Part shown: positions 20,319-30,153 of the stretch, one piece after another
How the letters are laid out: each line of letters begins with the position of its first letter
How positions within the stretch are numbered: the first letter of the stretch is position 1
Assembly (NCBI GenBank): GCA_021498095.1
Contig: JAIZWK010000001.1
Location: forward strand, 3,349,450-3,413,449
Reading direction: 5' to 3'
From: Candidatus Harpocratesius repetitus
Lineage (GTDB): Archaea; Asgardarchaeota; Lokiarchaeia; Sigyniarchaeales; Promethearchaeaceae
DNA: 64,000 bases
Program-made: the position numbers and the translations under genes
The notes under the pieces: model-generated
The model's input: the letters and a program-made list of their open reading frames with translations, nothing else
Database searches by the model: none
What the model was told of the DNA's origin: nothing

Positions 20319-20845
20319 AATAAGAGCGAAAAGTATGCACATTATTTAAACAATTTGTATTTCCAGCGGATAATTTTCAGTCAGATATGAACTTCTTAAA
20401 AATTATTAGTGATAGAAAAGTATGAAAAGTTCCTATAAATTAAAATTTTAATAAGACCATTTTCTTGAATGAGTTCCTTGAATATTTTATTTATAATGAA
20501 AATCACATAATTGTATAAACATTGACAATTCTTACCTAATAGTATATTTCTAAAAAATTGAAAAAAGATTTTCCTTATTTCACTCAATTTCTAATTTTTT
20601 CATGCTATTCTTTATCAACAGATTATTATTCCATATTCAAATTAATTCTTGATTTCGCTTAAGTAAGATTAAAATCCATCCAATATATGAATTATTTTCA
20701 ATTTTTTATATGTAATTTTTTATTACTCAAATCACATCTTTTATATTTATTATATAATTATATCTAATCTATCTGATTCTTATTTTTCTTTTTTTTCCGA
20801 ATACAATTGGGAAGATTTTTAACTTTGGCCAACTAACATTAAAAT

Positions 20846-20952
20846 GATGAATTTCATAACATTCGTATCTCCTTTTTCTTGATTTATATCCCTCTTGCAG
20901 GTCGAGTTGATCTGCGTTTGTTTTGTTTGTTGTTTATGTTGTGAAATTCATC
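20846..20952. repeat. 16-bp inverted repeat around a 75-nt loop
   Basis: GATGAATTTCATAACA at 20846-20861 pairs with TGTTGTGAAATTCATC at 20937-20952. The 16-bp stem has a single G-U pair. It sits in the 750-bp gene-free stretch 20319-21069, which is otherwise very AT-rich and holds no convincing ORF. The loop is locally less AT-rich than its flanks. It could be a small structured RNA or a decayed element; no RNA family was recognised. Confidence 0.45.
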
Positions 20953-21069
20953 GTATTTCTCATATTCTTTGAAAGATATTTTGATTAAAAATTAATAAAT
21001 GCTCAATTTTAATGAAATTAATTAATGAAATTTTATTACAAGGCTTAATCGCTGCAAATCAAAAACTGA

Positions 21070-21471
21070 TCAAGTTTGATCAGGAAAAAATAATCGCATG
21101 TTTGTTGCAATTGAAAAAAGTTCTTCATCTGATACTTGATCAAGCAAATTAAAGAATAAATTCCAATCATCTTGAGAAAATTTCCCTTTTAGAGAATGAT
21201 ACCAGCCAAATTTGAGAATTTCAATTAAAACTGACCGATTAATAGGAAGTGAGATTACTTCATCAAAATATGCACAAGCAATCTGTAGAAATGCTAAAGC
21301 ACCAGGGATTCCTTGATAGGAAATTCCACTAGGAATCCATTCTATAATATTGTAAAGATCTTGTATTTTTAAAAAGAAAATATTTTTGAAATTACTAATT
21401 TTACCTGTTTCACTTTTACTATTTGCATCACCACAATAAATGAAAAATGATAAAGGTTGAAATTTCAACAT
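21070..21471 (-). CDS. Hypothetical protein
   Basis: 133 residues, family not recognised. Mixed helical and strand character, no signal peptide or membrane helix. The stop is TGA. Its N-terminus (MLKFQPLSFFIYCGD) suggests a beta strand entering an alpha/beta domain. It stands alone in an AT-rich region, with the next gene 168 bp upstream on the same strand. Confidence 0.5.
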   Translation of the reverse strand: MLKFQPLSFFIYCGDANSKSETGKISNFKNIFFLKIQDLYNIIEWIPSGISYQGIPGALAFLQIACAYFDEVISLPINRSVLIEILKFGWYHSLKGKFSQDDWNLFFNLLDQVSDEELFSIATNMRLFFPDQT

Positions 21472-21639
21472 TATTTAGTAATTTTTACCCGTAGAAGCAT
21501 TTAAATGTTCTTATATTCACTATATATAAAGATTTTGAAAAAATATTCTTATTTTAAGGTTGAATTAAGCGATTAATATTCACATTATCAACATAAATAA
21601 AAGTTAACATTTATAATAGAAGATCCCTATAAAATTGTA

Positions 21640-22353
21640 TTATATATATTTTTTATGGATGGGATCAGTAATCGAAGGAAATTTCAGCCAACCTTTCATA
21701 GTCCAATATAAAACCAGACCTACTCCTTCGGCTTGAATATTTCGAAAATCTCTATTAGAATTATATTTTTTATAACTAAGTACATCATTTGCAATTTTTG
21801 AACCTGCGCTCAATAGCAATTTCCAATATTTTTGAGGTAATGATATATTAGGGTTCATAAATCCACCGCCAGAACTGAACATTTGCATAGATCCACCCAT
21901 AAACCCAAATGAACCGAAATCCATCATCATTTCTGCAATTCCTAAAGTATTTTCATCAGGTTTATAACCTAAAAGCCATTTTTCTGGTTTTTTTGAATTT
22001 TCTTCTGCTCCTTGAATATAAACGTCATTTGCTGAATAAGGTTGCAACCAATTTCGAGCATACCAATACATTACTAAAATTGGGATATGTGGTAAAATAT
22101 GGGCATGCTGTTCATTTAGAAAAGGAACATTAGCAAGCATTCGGCCGATTGGGATCTTTATTATATTAATAATAATCTCAACTAATTGAACAATATTATT
22201 TATCCTAAAAAATGCTCCATAGATCTCTACTGTGCTTGGAATTGAAATCTTAAACAAATCTTGAATGATTCTTTCTACTGTTTTAGTTTGCGCAGACGAA
22301 GGTCTTTCTCCTTGCAGTAACTCTTCAAACGTTTTATTCTTGCTTCTTTTCAT
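21640..22353 (-). CDS. Hypothetical protein
   Basis: 237 residues, not recognised. The N-terminus is charged. Residues ~35-100 are moderately hydrophobic (for example IVQLVEIIINIIKIPIGRML). A Met/Gly/Phe-rich stretch lies near residues 145-170 (MMMDFGSFGFMGGSMQMF). Peripheral membrane association is possible but not shown. The 315-bp gap after it (22354-22669) is AT-rich with no feature seen. Confidence 0.55.
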   Translation of the reverse strand: MKRSKNKTFEELLQGERPSSAQTKTVERIIQDLFKISIPSTVEIYGAFFRINNIVQLVEIIINIIKIPIGRMLANVPFLNEQHAHILPHIPILVMYWYARNWLQPYSANDVYIQGAEENSKKPEKWLLGYKPDENTLGIAEMMMDFGSFGFMGGSMQMFSSGGGFMNPNISLPQKYWKLLLSAGSKIANDVLSYKKYNSNRDFRNIQAEGVGLVLYWTMKGWLKFPSITDPIHKKYI

Positions 22354-22669
22354 TATATTTCATCTTTTTTAGTATTTTTGAAATTAAATTTCATAACTTT
22401 ATTAAATATTAATAAGTCATAATATGATTGTTTGAAAATCAATAAAAATATTTATTTTTTATTTACATAATCAAGAACTGTCTAATTTCTTTCTTGCTTT
22501 GAGATATTTCTATATGAATGGATATTTATGAAGAAAGAAAAAAAAGGAAAATTTATTAATTCTTCTTTCGATTTGAAAATTCATCCTTTGAAAAAAAAAA
22601 GAGTATGAAAAGAAAAGTTATCTAAAAGAAAGAAATTTCGAAGTTTTCTTTTTTATGATGGTTTTTATT

Positions 22670-23059
22670 TCATCCATGAACATTTTCATGATGGTGTTCA
22701 TGCTCTTCAGCAGACATATGAGCGTGATCACAAAGACTCTGACCACCTTCAAGTGTTCCATCGATTATTCTTTGAATGACATCTTCAGTTGAACCTTGAA
22801 CACCTGTTACTACTCGAATATTATTCTGCATAAATAAATTAACAGCCATAGGACCCATTCCTCCAGCAATTATCCAATCAGCTTTATTTTCTGCAATAAA
22901 TGCAGGTAATTGCCCAGGAGAATGATTAACCGCACCTGGATTAGGTACCAATTTTTTACTAATGACTTTTCCATCTTCAAAATCCACAAAAAGATAGTTT
23001 CGTGTGCGACCAAAATGAAGAGAAACATGATCATTTTCTTCAGCAATTGCAACTCTCAT
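22670..23059 (-). CDS. NifX/dinitrogenase iron-molybdenum cofactor-binding family protein
   Basis: 129 residues with a single Nitro_FeMo-Co domain (RVAIAEEND at the start, HFGRTRNYLFVD, WIIAGGMGPMAVNLF). Members bind Fe-S or Fe-Mo type clusters, or act in their delivery. The last ~25 residues are His-rich (CDHAHM, then HEHHHENVH), suggesting metal storage or chaperoning. No nitrogenase genes are in the window, so a link to nitrogen fixation is not supported. The ATG lies 3 bp from a palindrome that may be its operator. Confidence 0.9.
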   Translation of the reverse strand: MRVAIAEENDHVSLHFGRTRNYLFVDFEDGKVISKKLVPNPGAVNHSPGQLPAFIAENKADWIIAGGMGPMAVNLFMQNNIRVVTGVQGSTEDVIQRIIDGTLEGGQSLCDHAHMSAEEHEHHHENVHG

Positions 23060-23062
23060 GAT

Positions 23063-23078
23063 ATGAATACATATTCAT
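23063..23078. promoter_or_regulatory. Palindrome before the NifX-like gene
   Basis: ATGAATA-CA-TATTCAT is a perfect 7+7 bp dyad with a 2-bp centre, starting 4 bp upstream of the start codon at 23059. The position suits an operator that would block the start of a leaderless or short-leader transcript. The regulator is unknown. Confidence 0.35.
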
Positions 23079-23300
23079 AAATTAATTTAAATTTTTTCAA
23101 AATAACCAAAAGACTCACAAAAAGATCTTACGTAATTTTAAAGAATTATTGTAATCAATGTAATAATTATAATTATATACTTAAGTAAAAGAATGATATA
23201 ACTCACATTATCTACCAATTCAGACTTTCTGAAGACTCCAATTTTTCTCTTTTCTATCGATACTTACAATTATGATGATTTATTTATAAAGCATAGTAAA

Positions 23301-23312
23301 GCTTTTTATATA
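23301..23312 (+). promoter_or_regulatory. TATA-box-like element
   Basis: tttttatataaa preceded by aaagc (a possible BRE), about 70 bp before the TTG start at 23381. It is the best archaeal promoter match in the 321-bp divergent gap 23060-23380. Confidence 0.4.
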
Positions 23313-23380
23313 AACACAACAAAGTTTATCTCAACACAATCTAGATAGTGTAAAAATTTAAAAGTAAATAAGGTGATTAC

Positions 23381-23587
23381 TTGTTATTTTATACAGATAG
23401 TTATGCATTGTTTGGTGGTCTTTACATTGTATTAATTTTAGTAGCATTTGCTATTAATATTGCACTTTGTGTATGGGTGTATCGTGATGCCAAATCACGG
23501 GGAAAAGATGGAACACTCTGGTTAATTGTGATATTAGTTGGAGGTTGTTTGGGCTTAATCATCTATTTAATAGTCAGAAATGAATGA
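23381..23587 (+). CDS. Small PLDc_N-like membrane protein
   Basis: 68 residues with two membrane helices (about 10-33 and 46-64) around VYRDAKSRGKDG, the typical connector of the phospholipase-D N-terminal (PLDc_N) family of small membrane proteins. The start is TTG, supported by an aggtg Shine-Dalgarno-like site 5 bp upstream. Function unknown. Followed 39 bp later by another membrane protein on the same strand. Confidence 0.75.
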   Translation: MLFYTDSYALFGGLYIVLILVAFAINIALCVWVYRDAKSRGKDGTLWLIVILVGGCLGLIIYLIVRNE

Positions 23588-23626
23588 TACTTAAAAGACT
23601 TTAAATGAAATATAAATGAACCTTAA

Positions 23627-24163
23627 ATGAAGTTATCAAAAAAGATGATTGGTGCATTATTACTTGCACACCACCCAATATGTCATCCTTTTGCTCGTGA
23701 TTTGCTTGGAAAAAAACATCCACTATGTAAAGGATGTGTTTTTTTTTATTCATTTTTATTTATCGGCTTAGGAATCGGATTTGGATTATATCAATTAACA
23801 TGGTTTAAACAAACACTTTGGGCAACAGCCGGGCTTACCGTGATTGGTTTAATATTGATTAGTTCCTATGGAATAAAACTGATTATGAATAAGAAATCAA
23901 AATTAACGCAGTTGAGGCTTATTAATCAAAAAATAGATAATTTGATTCATTTTTCCGCAGGAATAGGAGTTGGATTTGTCTATATATCCCTCTTTCATGC
24001 ACCAATTGCACTAATTTTGAAAATATTATTAGTTATTCAACTCCAATTGAGCTTTGCATTAACTTTTCTACCGAGATGGCGAAAAATGGATGAAATTTGC
24101 GAAAAATGTCCATTCAAAAATCAAAAACCCGACTGTCCTGGATTTACACAGACTTCACTCTAA
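23627..24163 (+). CDS. DUF2085-like membrane protein
   Basis: 178 residues with four likely membrane helices. An N-terminal HHPICHPFARD...CKGC pattern resembles the C-H/C-x-x-C motif of DUF2085 proteins, and a C-terminal CEKCPFKNQKPDC pair flanks the last helix. These Cys/His residues could bind metal on one membrane face. The family has no assigned function. Likely cotranscribed with the small membrane gene before it. Confidence 0.6.
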   Translation: MKLSKKMIGALLLAHHPICHPFARDLLGKKHPLCKGCVFFYSFLFIGLGIGFGLYQLTWFKQTLWATAGLTVIGLILISSYGIKLIMNKKSKLTQLRLINQKIDNLIHFSAGIGVGFVYISLFHAPIALILKILLVIQLQLSFALTFLPRWRKMDEICEKCPFKNQKPDCPGFTQTSL

Positions 24164-24236
24164 AAATTGAAACAAATAAATGCAAAAGGGAAAAATTGTG
24201 AAATTCAAAAGAAAATTTATCCTTATAAAAAGAAAA

Positions 24237-26675
24237 TCATGTAAAACCAAGCTTCTGCAAAATATCTTTAAGATCTTTTAAATAAAATGGTTTTTCAAGA
24301 AATCCATTAAATAAATTGCGATTTTTTAAATAGTCAGGGTTATTTTGAAGAAATCCACTTGCAACTATTGCGGGAATATCTGGATCAATCTCTCGAATCC
24401 GTTTCATAGTTTGAATCCCCCCTTTCCCTTTTGGTACTGTAAGATCTAAAACAAGAAAATCATAAGGATTATTTATTTTGATCGATTCTAAAAATTTTTT
24501 TTCAAATAATTCTCCATCATCCACTAAGTCAGCTTTTATCCCTAATTTAGAAAATAATTTATTGTATACTTCACGCACACTAGGTTCGTCATCTAAGACT
24601 AAAACTCGTAAAGAATAAGTTTTCCATTTATGATTATTAGAATTCAAAGGTTTTAACGATGGGTAAGTTTCAAGATCTGATGAAACAGCTGCTGGTAGAT
24701 AAATAGTAAATGTAGTTCCTAGATCTAAAACAGATTCAACCAAAATATGACCGCCATGTTTTTGAATAATAGATTGACAGATTATTAATCCTAAACCAGT
24801 TCCATGCTTTTTTGTAGTAAAAAATGGGTCAAAGATTCGAGTTAATATTTCTGAAGGTATTCCACATCCTGTATCAGAAAACTTAATTCGAATATAATTT
24901 AGTGAAGAATTTAAAAATTCAGGACCCATTCCTGAATGAATATTGTCAAGAACTACAGTGAGAATACCATGACCTTCCATAGCATCTATTGCATTTACAG
25001 TTAAATTACTAAATACCTGCTCAATTTGATCGGTATCAATATCTGCAAATTCAAGATTTTCGCTAGAAATTAATTCAAATCGAATATTTGTTCCTCTTAA
25101 ATGAAATTTAACGGTTTTTTCAATTAAATCTTCTAAGTTTGCTGGTTTTTTAACAGGTAATTTTCCTTTAGTTAAATCCAAAAGCTGTCGCGTCAAATTC
25201 TTGGTTTTTTGTGAAGCATTCATGATTTCTTTTAATATATCTTTGTTTTCATCAGACATATCTGCAAATTCGATAAGATAACTAACATTTGCTAAAATTG
25301 GCGTTAAATAATTATTTAAATCATGTGCAATCCCACCAGTGAGTAAACCTATAGAATTTAACCTTTCAGCTTTTATCATTTCCTTTTCTATTTCTTTTTC
25401 GGTAGAAATATCATGAAAAATATAAATCCATCTATCAGGATTTTCAGGATTTTCGGAAGATTCACTAATTGCCCCTACCCAAAGTGAAATTAACACTTTC
25501 TTAGATATAAATGTCTGAAGATAGCATTGTTGGGGAAATTTTCGAAACAACGAATTTTTTTCTTGAATATCTTGTAAAATAATTTTTTTCTCTGGGTTTT
25601 TCAGATCATATAATTTTAATACATTATTAATTGATATATTTTCAATTTTACGTTTAGAAGTTTGAAGGATTTGAATTGATGTTGGATTGGTCATTTGTAT
25701 TATCCCAGTAACATCTGTTGTAATAATTCCTTCATGTGAATTGTCTAAAACTTTTTTAAACTGCTCTTTTTCATAAAGAAGATCTCGCGTTCGCTTTTTT
25801 ACGATTTTATTTAGAGAATAGCTGGCAATTCCAAAGATAATCACCACCCCTCCAAGCGAGATCAATAGAATTTCAACCCATAATGGAAATGAAGGTGATA
25901 TTTTTGGAGCTAAATAACGAGAGATAATTTGATAATAAAGAGAGTTTTTATCACTTTTAAGTTCATTTAAATGAAAATCAATAGCTGAAATTAACTCTGA
26001 ATTATATGAATGGGATTTTGGAAAGGCAAAAAATAACTCAGTTGGTTGAAATACGATATTTGTGCGAGTAACTGAATAATCCGATTCTACTAGAATTGCA
26101 AATGTTTCATCAAGAAGACCAACATCCAGAGTCCCATTATCAAGTGCTTTTAATATCTCAGGATATGAAGTAAAATTTACAATATTACATTTAACATTAA
26201 ATGATTCAAGCAGAAATTTTAGGCCAGTATCTCCCTCATAATAAATATCACCTGGTAAAATACCTATGGTAAGATTTTCTAATTCATAAATATTTGCTAT
26301 TGTTATTCCTTGCCTGGTATATAAGATCCCCCAATCTACATAAACAGATTCATTATTATAATCATATTTATCTGCTCGAGAATCTGAATAAGCAATTATA
26401 GACATTATATCAAGATTACCTGTATTTAATCGTTCCATCAATTTTTCCCATGAATCAAAAATCCAATTTATATTCCAACCTTCTTTTTGAGCAATATAGG
26501 ACATTAATTCAACATAAATACCATTATATGTTCCATCATTGCTCTTATATGCAAAAGGATAATTATCATATATACCGACAGTAATTTGGCTGGGAATATC
26601 TGATATTGCTGTTGCATATATAGGTGTTATGATAAAAAAACTAAAAAATAACCAGAAAATTATCCTTTTTTTCAC
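24237..26675 (-). CDS. Hybrid sensor histidine kinase with periplasmic-type binding domain
   Basis: 812 residues. Order of parts: signal peptide/anchor (1-24), SBP_bac_3-type solute-binding sensor (~30-255), membrane helix (~262-285), PAS domain (~300-420), HisKA with H451 in GGIAHDLNN, HATPase (NAIDAMEGHG, DTGCGIP, GTGLGLII), and a C-terminal receiver with phospho-acceptor D744 (VLDLTVPKG) and EKPF. It would sense a small extracellular ligand and phosphorylate itself and its receiver. No separate response regulator is nearby. The architecture is typical of bacteria, so acquisition by transfer is likely. Stands alone on the minus strand. Confidence 0.93.
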   Translation of the reverse strand: MKKRIIFWLFFSFFIITPIYATAISDIPSQITVGIYDNYPFAYKSNDGTYNGIYVELMSYIAQKEGWNINWIFDSWEKLMERLNTGNLDIMSIIAYSDSRADKYDYNNESVYVDWGILYTRQGITIANIYELENLTIGILPGDIYYEGDTGLKFLLESFNVKCNIVNFTSYPEILKALDNGTLDVGLLDETFAILVESDYSVTRTNIVFQPTELFFAFPKSHSYNSELISAIDFHLNELKSDKNSLYYQIISRYLAPKISPSFPLWVEILLISLGGVVIIFGIASYSLNKIVKKRTRDLLYEKEQFKKVLDNSHEGIITTDVTGIIQMTNPTSIQILQTSKRKIENISINNVLKLYDLKNPEKKIILQDIQEKNSLFRKFPQQCYLQTFISKKVLISLWVGAISESSENPENPDRWIYIFHDISTEKEIEKEMIKAERLNSIGLLTGGIAHDLNNYLTPILANVSYLIEFADMSDENKDILKEIMNASQKTKNLTRQLLDLTKGKLPVKKPANLEDLIEKTVKFHLRGTNIRFELISSENLEFADIDTDQIEQVFSNLTVNAIDAMEGHGILTVVLDNIHSGMGPEFLNSSLNYIRIKFSDTGCGIPSEILTRIFDPFFTTKKHGTGLGLIICQSIIQKHGGHILVESVLDLGTTFTIYLPAAVSSDLETYPSLKPLNSNNHKWKTYSLRVLVLDDEPSVREVYNKLFSKLGIKADLVDDGELFEKKFLESIKINNPYDFLVLDLTVPKGKGGIQTMKRIREIDPDIPAIVASGFLQNNPDYLKNRNLFNGFLEKPFYLKDLKDILQKLGFT

Positions 26676-26726
26676 AATTATTTATAATTTTAATCATACT
26701 TAATTATCTTTGCAAAGAAACAACAC

Positions 26727-26858
26727 ATGAAAACGAATATTGAAAATGTTGAAATTGGGGAAGATTACATTCCATATAATGAAAGACTGATGAGTCATGA
26801 AGAAATGGCTAAAATCGATTTAGATAATCTACATTTAATTCACATTACATCTAAATAA
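26727..26858 (+). CDS. Possible 43-residue small protein
   Basis: ATG to TAA, acidic, with a normal-looking composition (contains GEDYIPYNERLMSHEEMAK). No clear ribosome binding site. It sits between the divergent 5' end of the histidine kinase and the 3' end of the broken IS. It could be a real small protein or the tail of a decayed gene. Confidence 0.3.
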   Translation: MKTNIENVEIGEDYIPYNERLMSHEEMAKIDLDNLHLIHITSK

Positions 26859-27621
26859 AGGCTCCATCATATTCATACCTTTTGACAACTATCTTTTCAT
26901 AAGGCTTTTTATGTTTGTGAATACTGATAGTAATAGGTCGATCAAGATATTTAGCTAATGCTTGTGTTCCATTCCAAGCATCTGCAGTGATTATCGTAAT
27001 CGGTTTTGATGTGTTTTTTTCTGCTTCGTTAAAAACTTCGAGCATATCTTCCATTTTTCTTGTTTGAGATACTTTTAAACCTAAGATTTTATGACTCGCA
27101 TAGCCTGTTGCCATTATGATATAATAAGTTTTTCCATTTATTTTTAAAAATGTTTCATCGATTGCGATAGCATGGTCTTTTTGCTTTTTATTTACGAGGT
27201 TTTGGAGACCAACCTGTTTGATTATGGCTTGCTGAAATTTTGTGTAAAGATAGCTCAATAAGCTGGGCGAAATCTGGTGATTCCGGGCGATATCAACTAA
27301 TTTTCCATGAGCATGAAATAGATTTGACATAATAATCTCCAAATAAGAATAAAGAATGTTACAAACAAATAAGGAAGAATAAATTGTGAATTATTTTCCT
27401 CCAGCAGAGTGAATACGAAAAGGACAGTCTCGATTATAACAACGGTAACAAACTACGCGTGTTTTTCCTCGCTTTTGTATACCATTTGACCTGACATGCA
27501 CTGATCTACAAATAGGACATCTGATTGGAATGTTTTCTAAAAGGATGTTTCTTCTTTCCGGCAATTCAATGAGTATTTCAGAATATAATGGTGTGAAAGG
27601 CTTTATTTTACGACCGACCAT
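26851..27621 (-). pseudogene. Broken IS transposase with N-terminal zinc finger
   Basis: A single frame interrupted by TAA at 27391-27393. The upstream 76 codons carry a zinc finger (CPICRS...CYRCYNRDC) like InsA-type N-termini. The downstream part holds AIDETFLKINGKTYYIIMATG (first Asp) and ITADAWNGT (second Asp), a DDE transposase core. The frame ends shortly after YEYDGAF, before any third catalytic acid can be seen, so the element looks truncated. No terminal repeats were found. The 177-bp gap 27622-27798 is probably IS remnant and promoterless spacer. Confidence 0.75.
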
Positions 27622-27798
27622 ATTTCTACAAAGAATATTTGTGATTTAAACTTTTGGATTCCTCGCTTGTGAGAGACTAAAGTATTAAAATATATGTGAA
27701 ATGATCTAAAGTGAGAATATCCTTTTCATAATCGGAATTGTTCCAGAAATTATGGATATAACATCAAAAAAACACAAGGTACTAATTGATCCTTGCTT

Positions 27799-30144
27799 TT
27801 AAAAATCCATCACATTCTCTATTTGGAGAAAATCTTTTGCAATCTTGACTTGCTTTTTAGCCAATTGATAATAATAATCCGTTTTTCCATTGCAAAAAGT
27901 CGGCGGATCATTTAATGCTCTAATTCCTTTATTTTTATTCCATGCTTGACATCCACCACCGCATAAATATCTCATATCACAGTGCTTACATTGTAAATTC
28001 TTATCAACTGAATGCTGCCCGATTGTTTGAAATTTATCTGAATGAATAATTGCATTTATTCCATCTGTAAAGATATTTCCATAATACAACTCTTGATCTT
28101 TATAGGCATAACAAGGAAATGCTTCTCCTTTAGGATTTACATAAAGATTATTTCCAATTCCACATGTTTCGGATGGATTGATTTCAGAACTCAAAAAATT
28201 TAGTGCAGTCTTTGGAGATGAAAATGAAGGTGAAACTGTAGGAAAATGTAATTGCAATTCTTTGCCCTTTCCAATAGGAAGGACTCTACGTATCCTTACT
28301 TTTAATGGGGGATCAAATGTTTTTGCAAATTCATAGACTGCATCTTGTTTAGATCTATTTATGTCCGATATTGTGCATGCAAGTTCAATATTCGTATAGT
28401 TCTTCTGTGTTAATTGCTGATAATCTTTAATATTTGCTACGGTTATGGAATATGATCCTTTTCCACGAATTGTATCATGAGATTCTTGATCTCCATCTAA
28501 ACTTACAATAATTTCATCAAAAACAAGTGCTATTTGCTCATATTGTTGCTTAGTTAGTTTCTTTATCCAATTCGTTCTAAGAACAAGTTTTATTTGAGGA
28601 AGATCTTTTTTAATTGATACAATATCCCCAAGCATTTCCTGAAAATTAGGATGAACTAATGGTTCTCCTCCTGTAAAAACAATTTTTTGAAAACCAAGCG
28701 TTTGTGCTTCAATCATGATCTCCTTAATGTTATTTAGATCCATATATTCATTCGGTGACTTAGATGCATAGCAATGTTTACAATTAAGATTGCAGTCCCA
28801 AGTAATATGTAGGTAAAGATTATTCAATTGTTGGGGTTTTATTCGTTTCTGTAAATTTTGAAGTGATCTAAGACCAGATGCTTTGCTCTTTACCAATTTT
28901 AAGTTTAACAAGATGGTGACAATTTGGTCGAGATTATTATCATATTTTCCTAGCAAATATGCCGCCACAATTTTCTTTGCATTTCGTTTCATATAACTGG
29001 GAGATTTGTATTGCTCGGTAACAATTGTTATTGGAAATTTTACGATATAATCTTTAAGCGATAAAGTTGTGTCCAAACTTGTTAATTCAATAAATTCCTG
29101 CACGTATTTTTTTTGAATTTCTTTAAATAAATTATCATATGCCTCCCAATAGGGGTCAATAATATCTTTTTCAGAAAATGCTTGATATGGACATCCTCCC
29201 AAGATATATTTTCGTCTTTCTGGTGGCAATGGTGCTGCTTTTTCTTGGAGTTTTTTCTGTCTTTCTTTTAATTTTTTTGCCCCTTTTGAATTCCATATTT
29301 CAATATCTTCACTATTAATATTCCCTAATCGATATTCCTTGTGTCCAATAAATCGCTGACAAGGATATAGATCCCCTGTTGGATCAATGGCTAAATATGA
29401 GCCCAAGCAATCTTTATACATGCATCCCTGAGCAGTATCATTTATCGCAAAATTTATTGCATCAATTATAATTGAATCAGAGATTAAATGCTTTTTATCT
29501 AATTCCATATGCAGCACTTTTAAAAGCACTTTACTATATTCCCTAGGAGACAATACAAATTCATTTTGATGTTTAAGCTCACGATCATTTATATCAGGAA
29601 TGGACGGATGCAATTTTGGTGAAATCTCGTTTGCATTAAAAAATTCCATAATTTCATCGAAATGCTTTGCAGAATTGGGTGTAATCGTGGTAATTATTCC
29701 CGCATTCATTCCATTGTCTCGGAGGTTTTGTATTTGTGTCCATGTCTTTTGAAAATATCCCAATCCTCTTTGTGCATCATTTATCTTTTCTGGACCATCT
29801 AAACTTGTGCCGATGCTTACACGGTATTTTTTAAATAAGTCTATGAATTCGGATGATAGGGCCCATAGATTACTTTGAATTGAGAGTTTTAATCTATTGG
29901 AGCCAAAGGTGTCATCTAAATCTTTTAGTACATTTTTAAAAAAAGCAACCCCTGCAAGTAACGGCTCACCCCCATGAAAGATAATATTAATTATTTCGGT
30001 GTCAGACCAAGACGCCGTCATTCTCTTTAAATATACTAATGTTTTTTCCCATTGTTTAAGAGTCATATGGTTTCCTTGATGGGGTCCAAAGCAGTATTTG
30101 CATGATGCTTGGCAGGCCATGCTTGGTACAATCATAAATTGCAT
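27799..30144 (-). CDS. Double radical SAM/SPASM-type peptide maturase (fusion)
   Basis: 781 residues with two complete radical SAM domains in tandem. The first [4Fe-4S] motif is C11-x3-C15-x2-C18 (MACQASCKYCFGP), followed by an anSME-like barrel and Cys residues around DPTGDLYPCQRF and GGCPY. The second motif is C451-x3-C455-x2-C458 (CNLNCKHC) with IVFTGGEPL, then a full SPASM-like set (CGIGN, FPCYAY, CKHC, CGGGC, FC). SPASM enzymes modify peptides or proteins. A ~100-residue helical linker joins the halves. The start sits 9 bp behind the HEAT-repeat gene with a gatgag site, so the two form an operon. The HEAT protein's C-terminal tail is the obvious substrate candidate (inference). Confidence 0.92.
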   Translation of the reverse strand: MQFMIVPSMACQASCKYCFGPHQGNHMTLKQWEKTLVYLKRMTASWSDTEIINIIFHGGEPLLAGVAFFKNVLKDLDDTFGSNRLKLSIQSNLWALSSEFIDLFKKYRVSIGTSLDGPEKINDAQRGLGYFQKTWTQIQNLRDNGMNAGIITTITPNSAKHFDEIMEFFNANEISPKLHPSIPDINDRELKHQNEFVLSPREYSKVLLKVLHMELDKKHLISDSIIIDAINFAINDTAQGCMYKDCLGSYLAIDPTGDLYPCQRFIGHKEYRLGNINSEDIEIWNSKGAKKLKERQKKLQEKAAPLPPERRKYILGGCPYQAFSEKDIIDPYWEAYDNLFKEIQKKYVQEFIELTSLDTTLSLKDYIVKFPITIVTEQYKSPSYMKRNAKKIVAAYLLGKYDNNLDQIVTILLNLKLVKSKASGLRSLQNLQKRIKPQQLNNLYLHITWDCNLNCKHCYASKSPNEYMDLNNIKEIMIEAQTLGFQKIVFTGGEPLVHPNFQEMLGDIVSIKKDLPQIKLVLRTNWIKKLTKQQYEQIALVFDEIIVSLDGDQESHDTIRGKGSYSITVANIKDYQQLTQKNYTNIELACTISDINRSKQDAVYEFAKTFDPPLKVRIRRVLPIGKGKELQLHFPTVSPSFSSPKTALNFLSSEINPSETCGIGNNLYVNPKGEAFPCYAYKDQELYYGNIFTDGINAIIHSDKFQTIGQHSVDKNLQCKHCDMRYLCGGGCQAWNKNKGIRALNDPPTFCNGKTDYYYQLAKKQVKIAKDFLQIENVMDF

Positions 30145-30153
30145 TTTCTCATC

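Noticed and set aside
20846..20952. Box C/D sRNA reading of the ATGATGA near 20844
   Set aside because: No matching D or D' box (CTGA) at the right distances.
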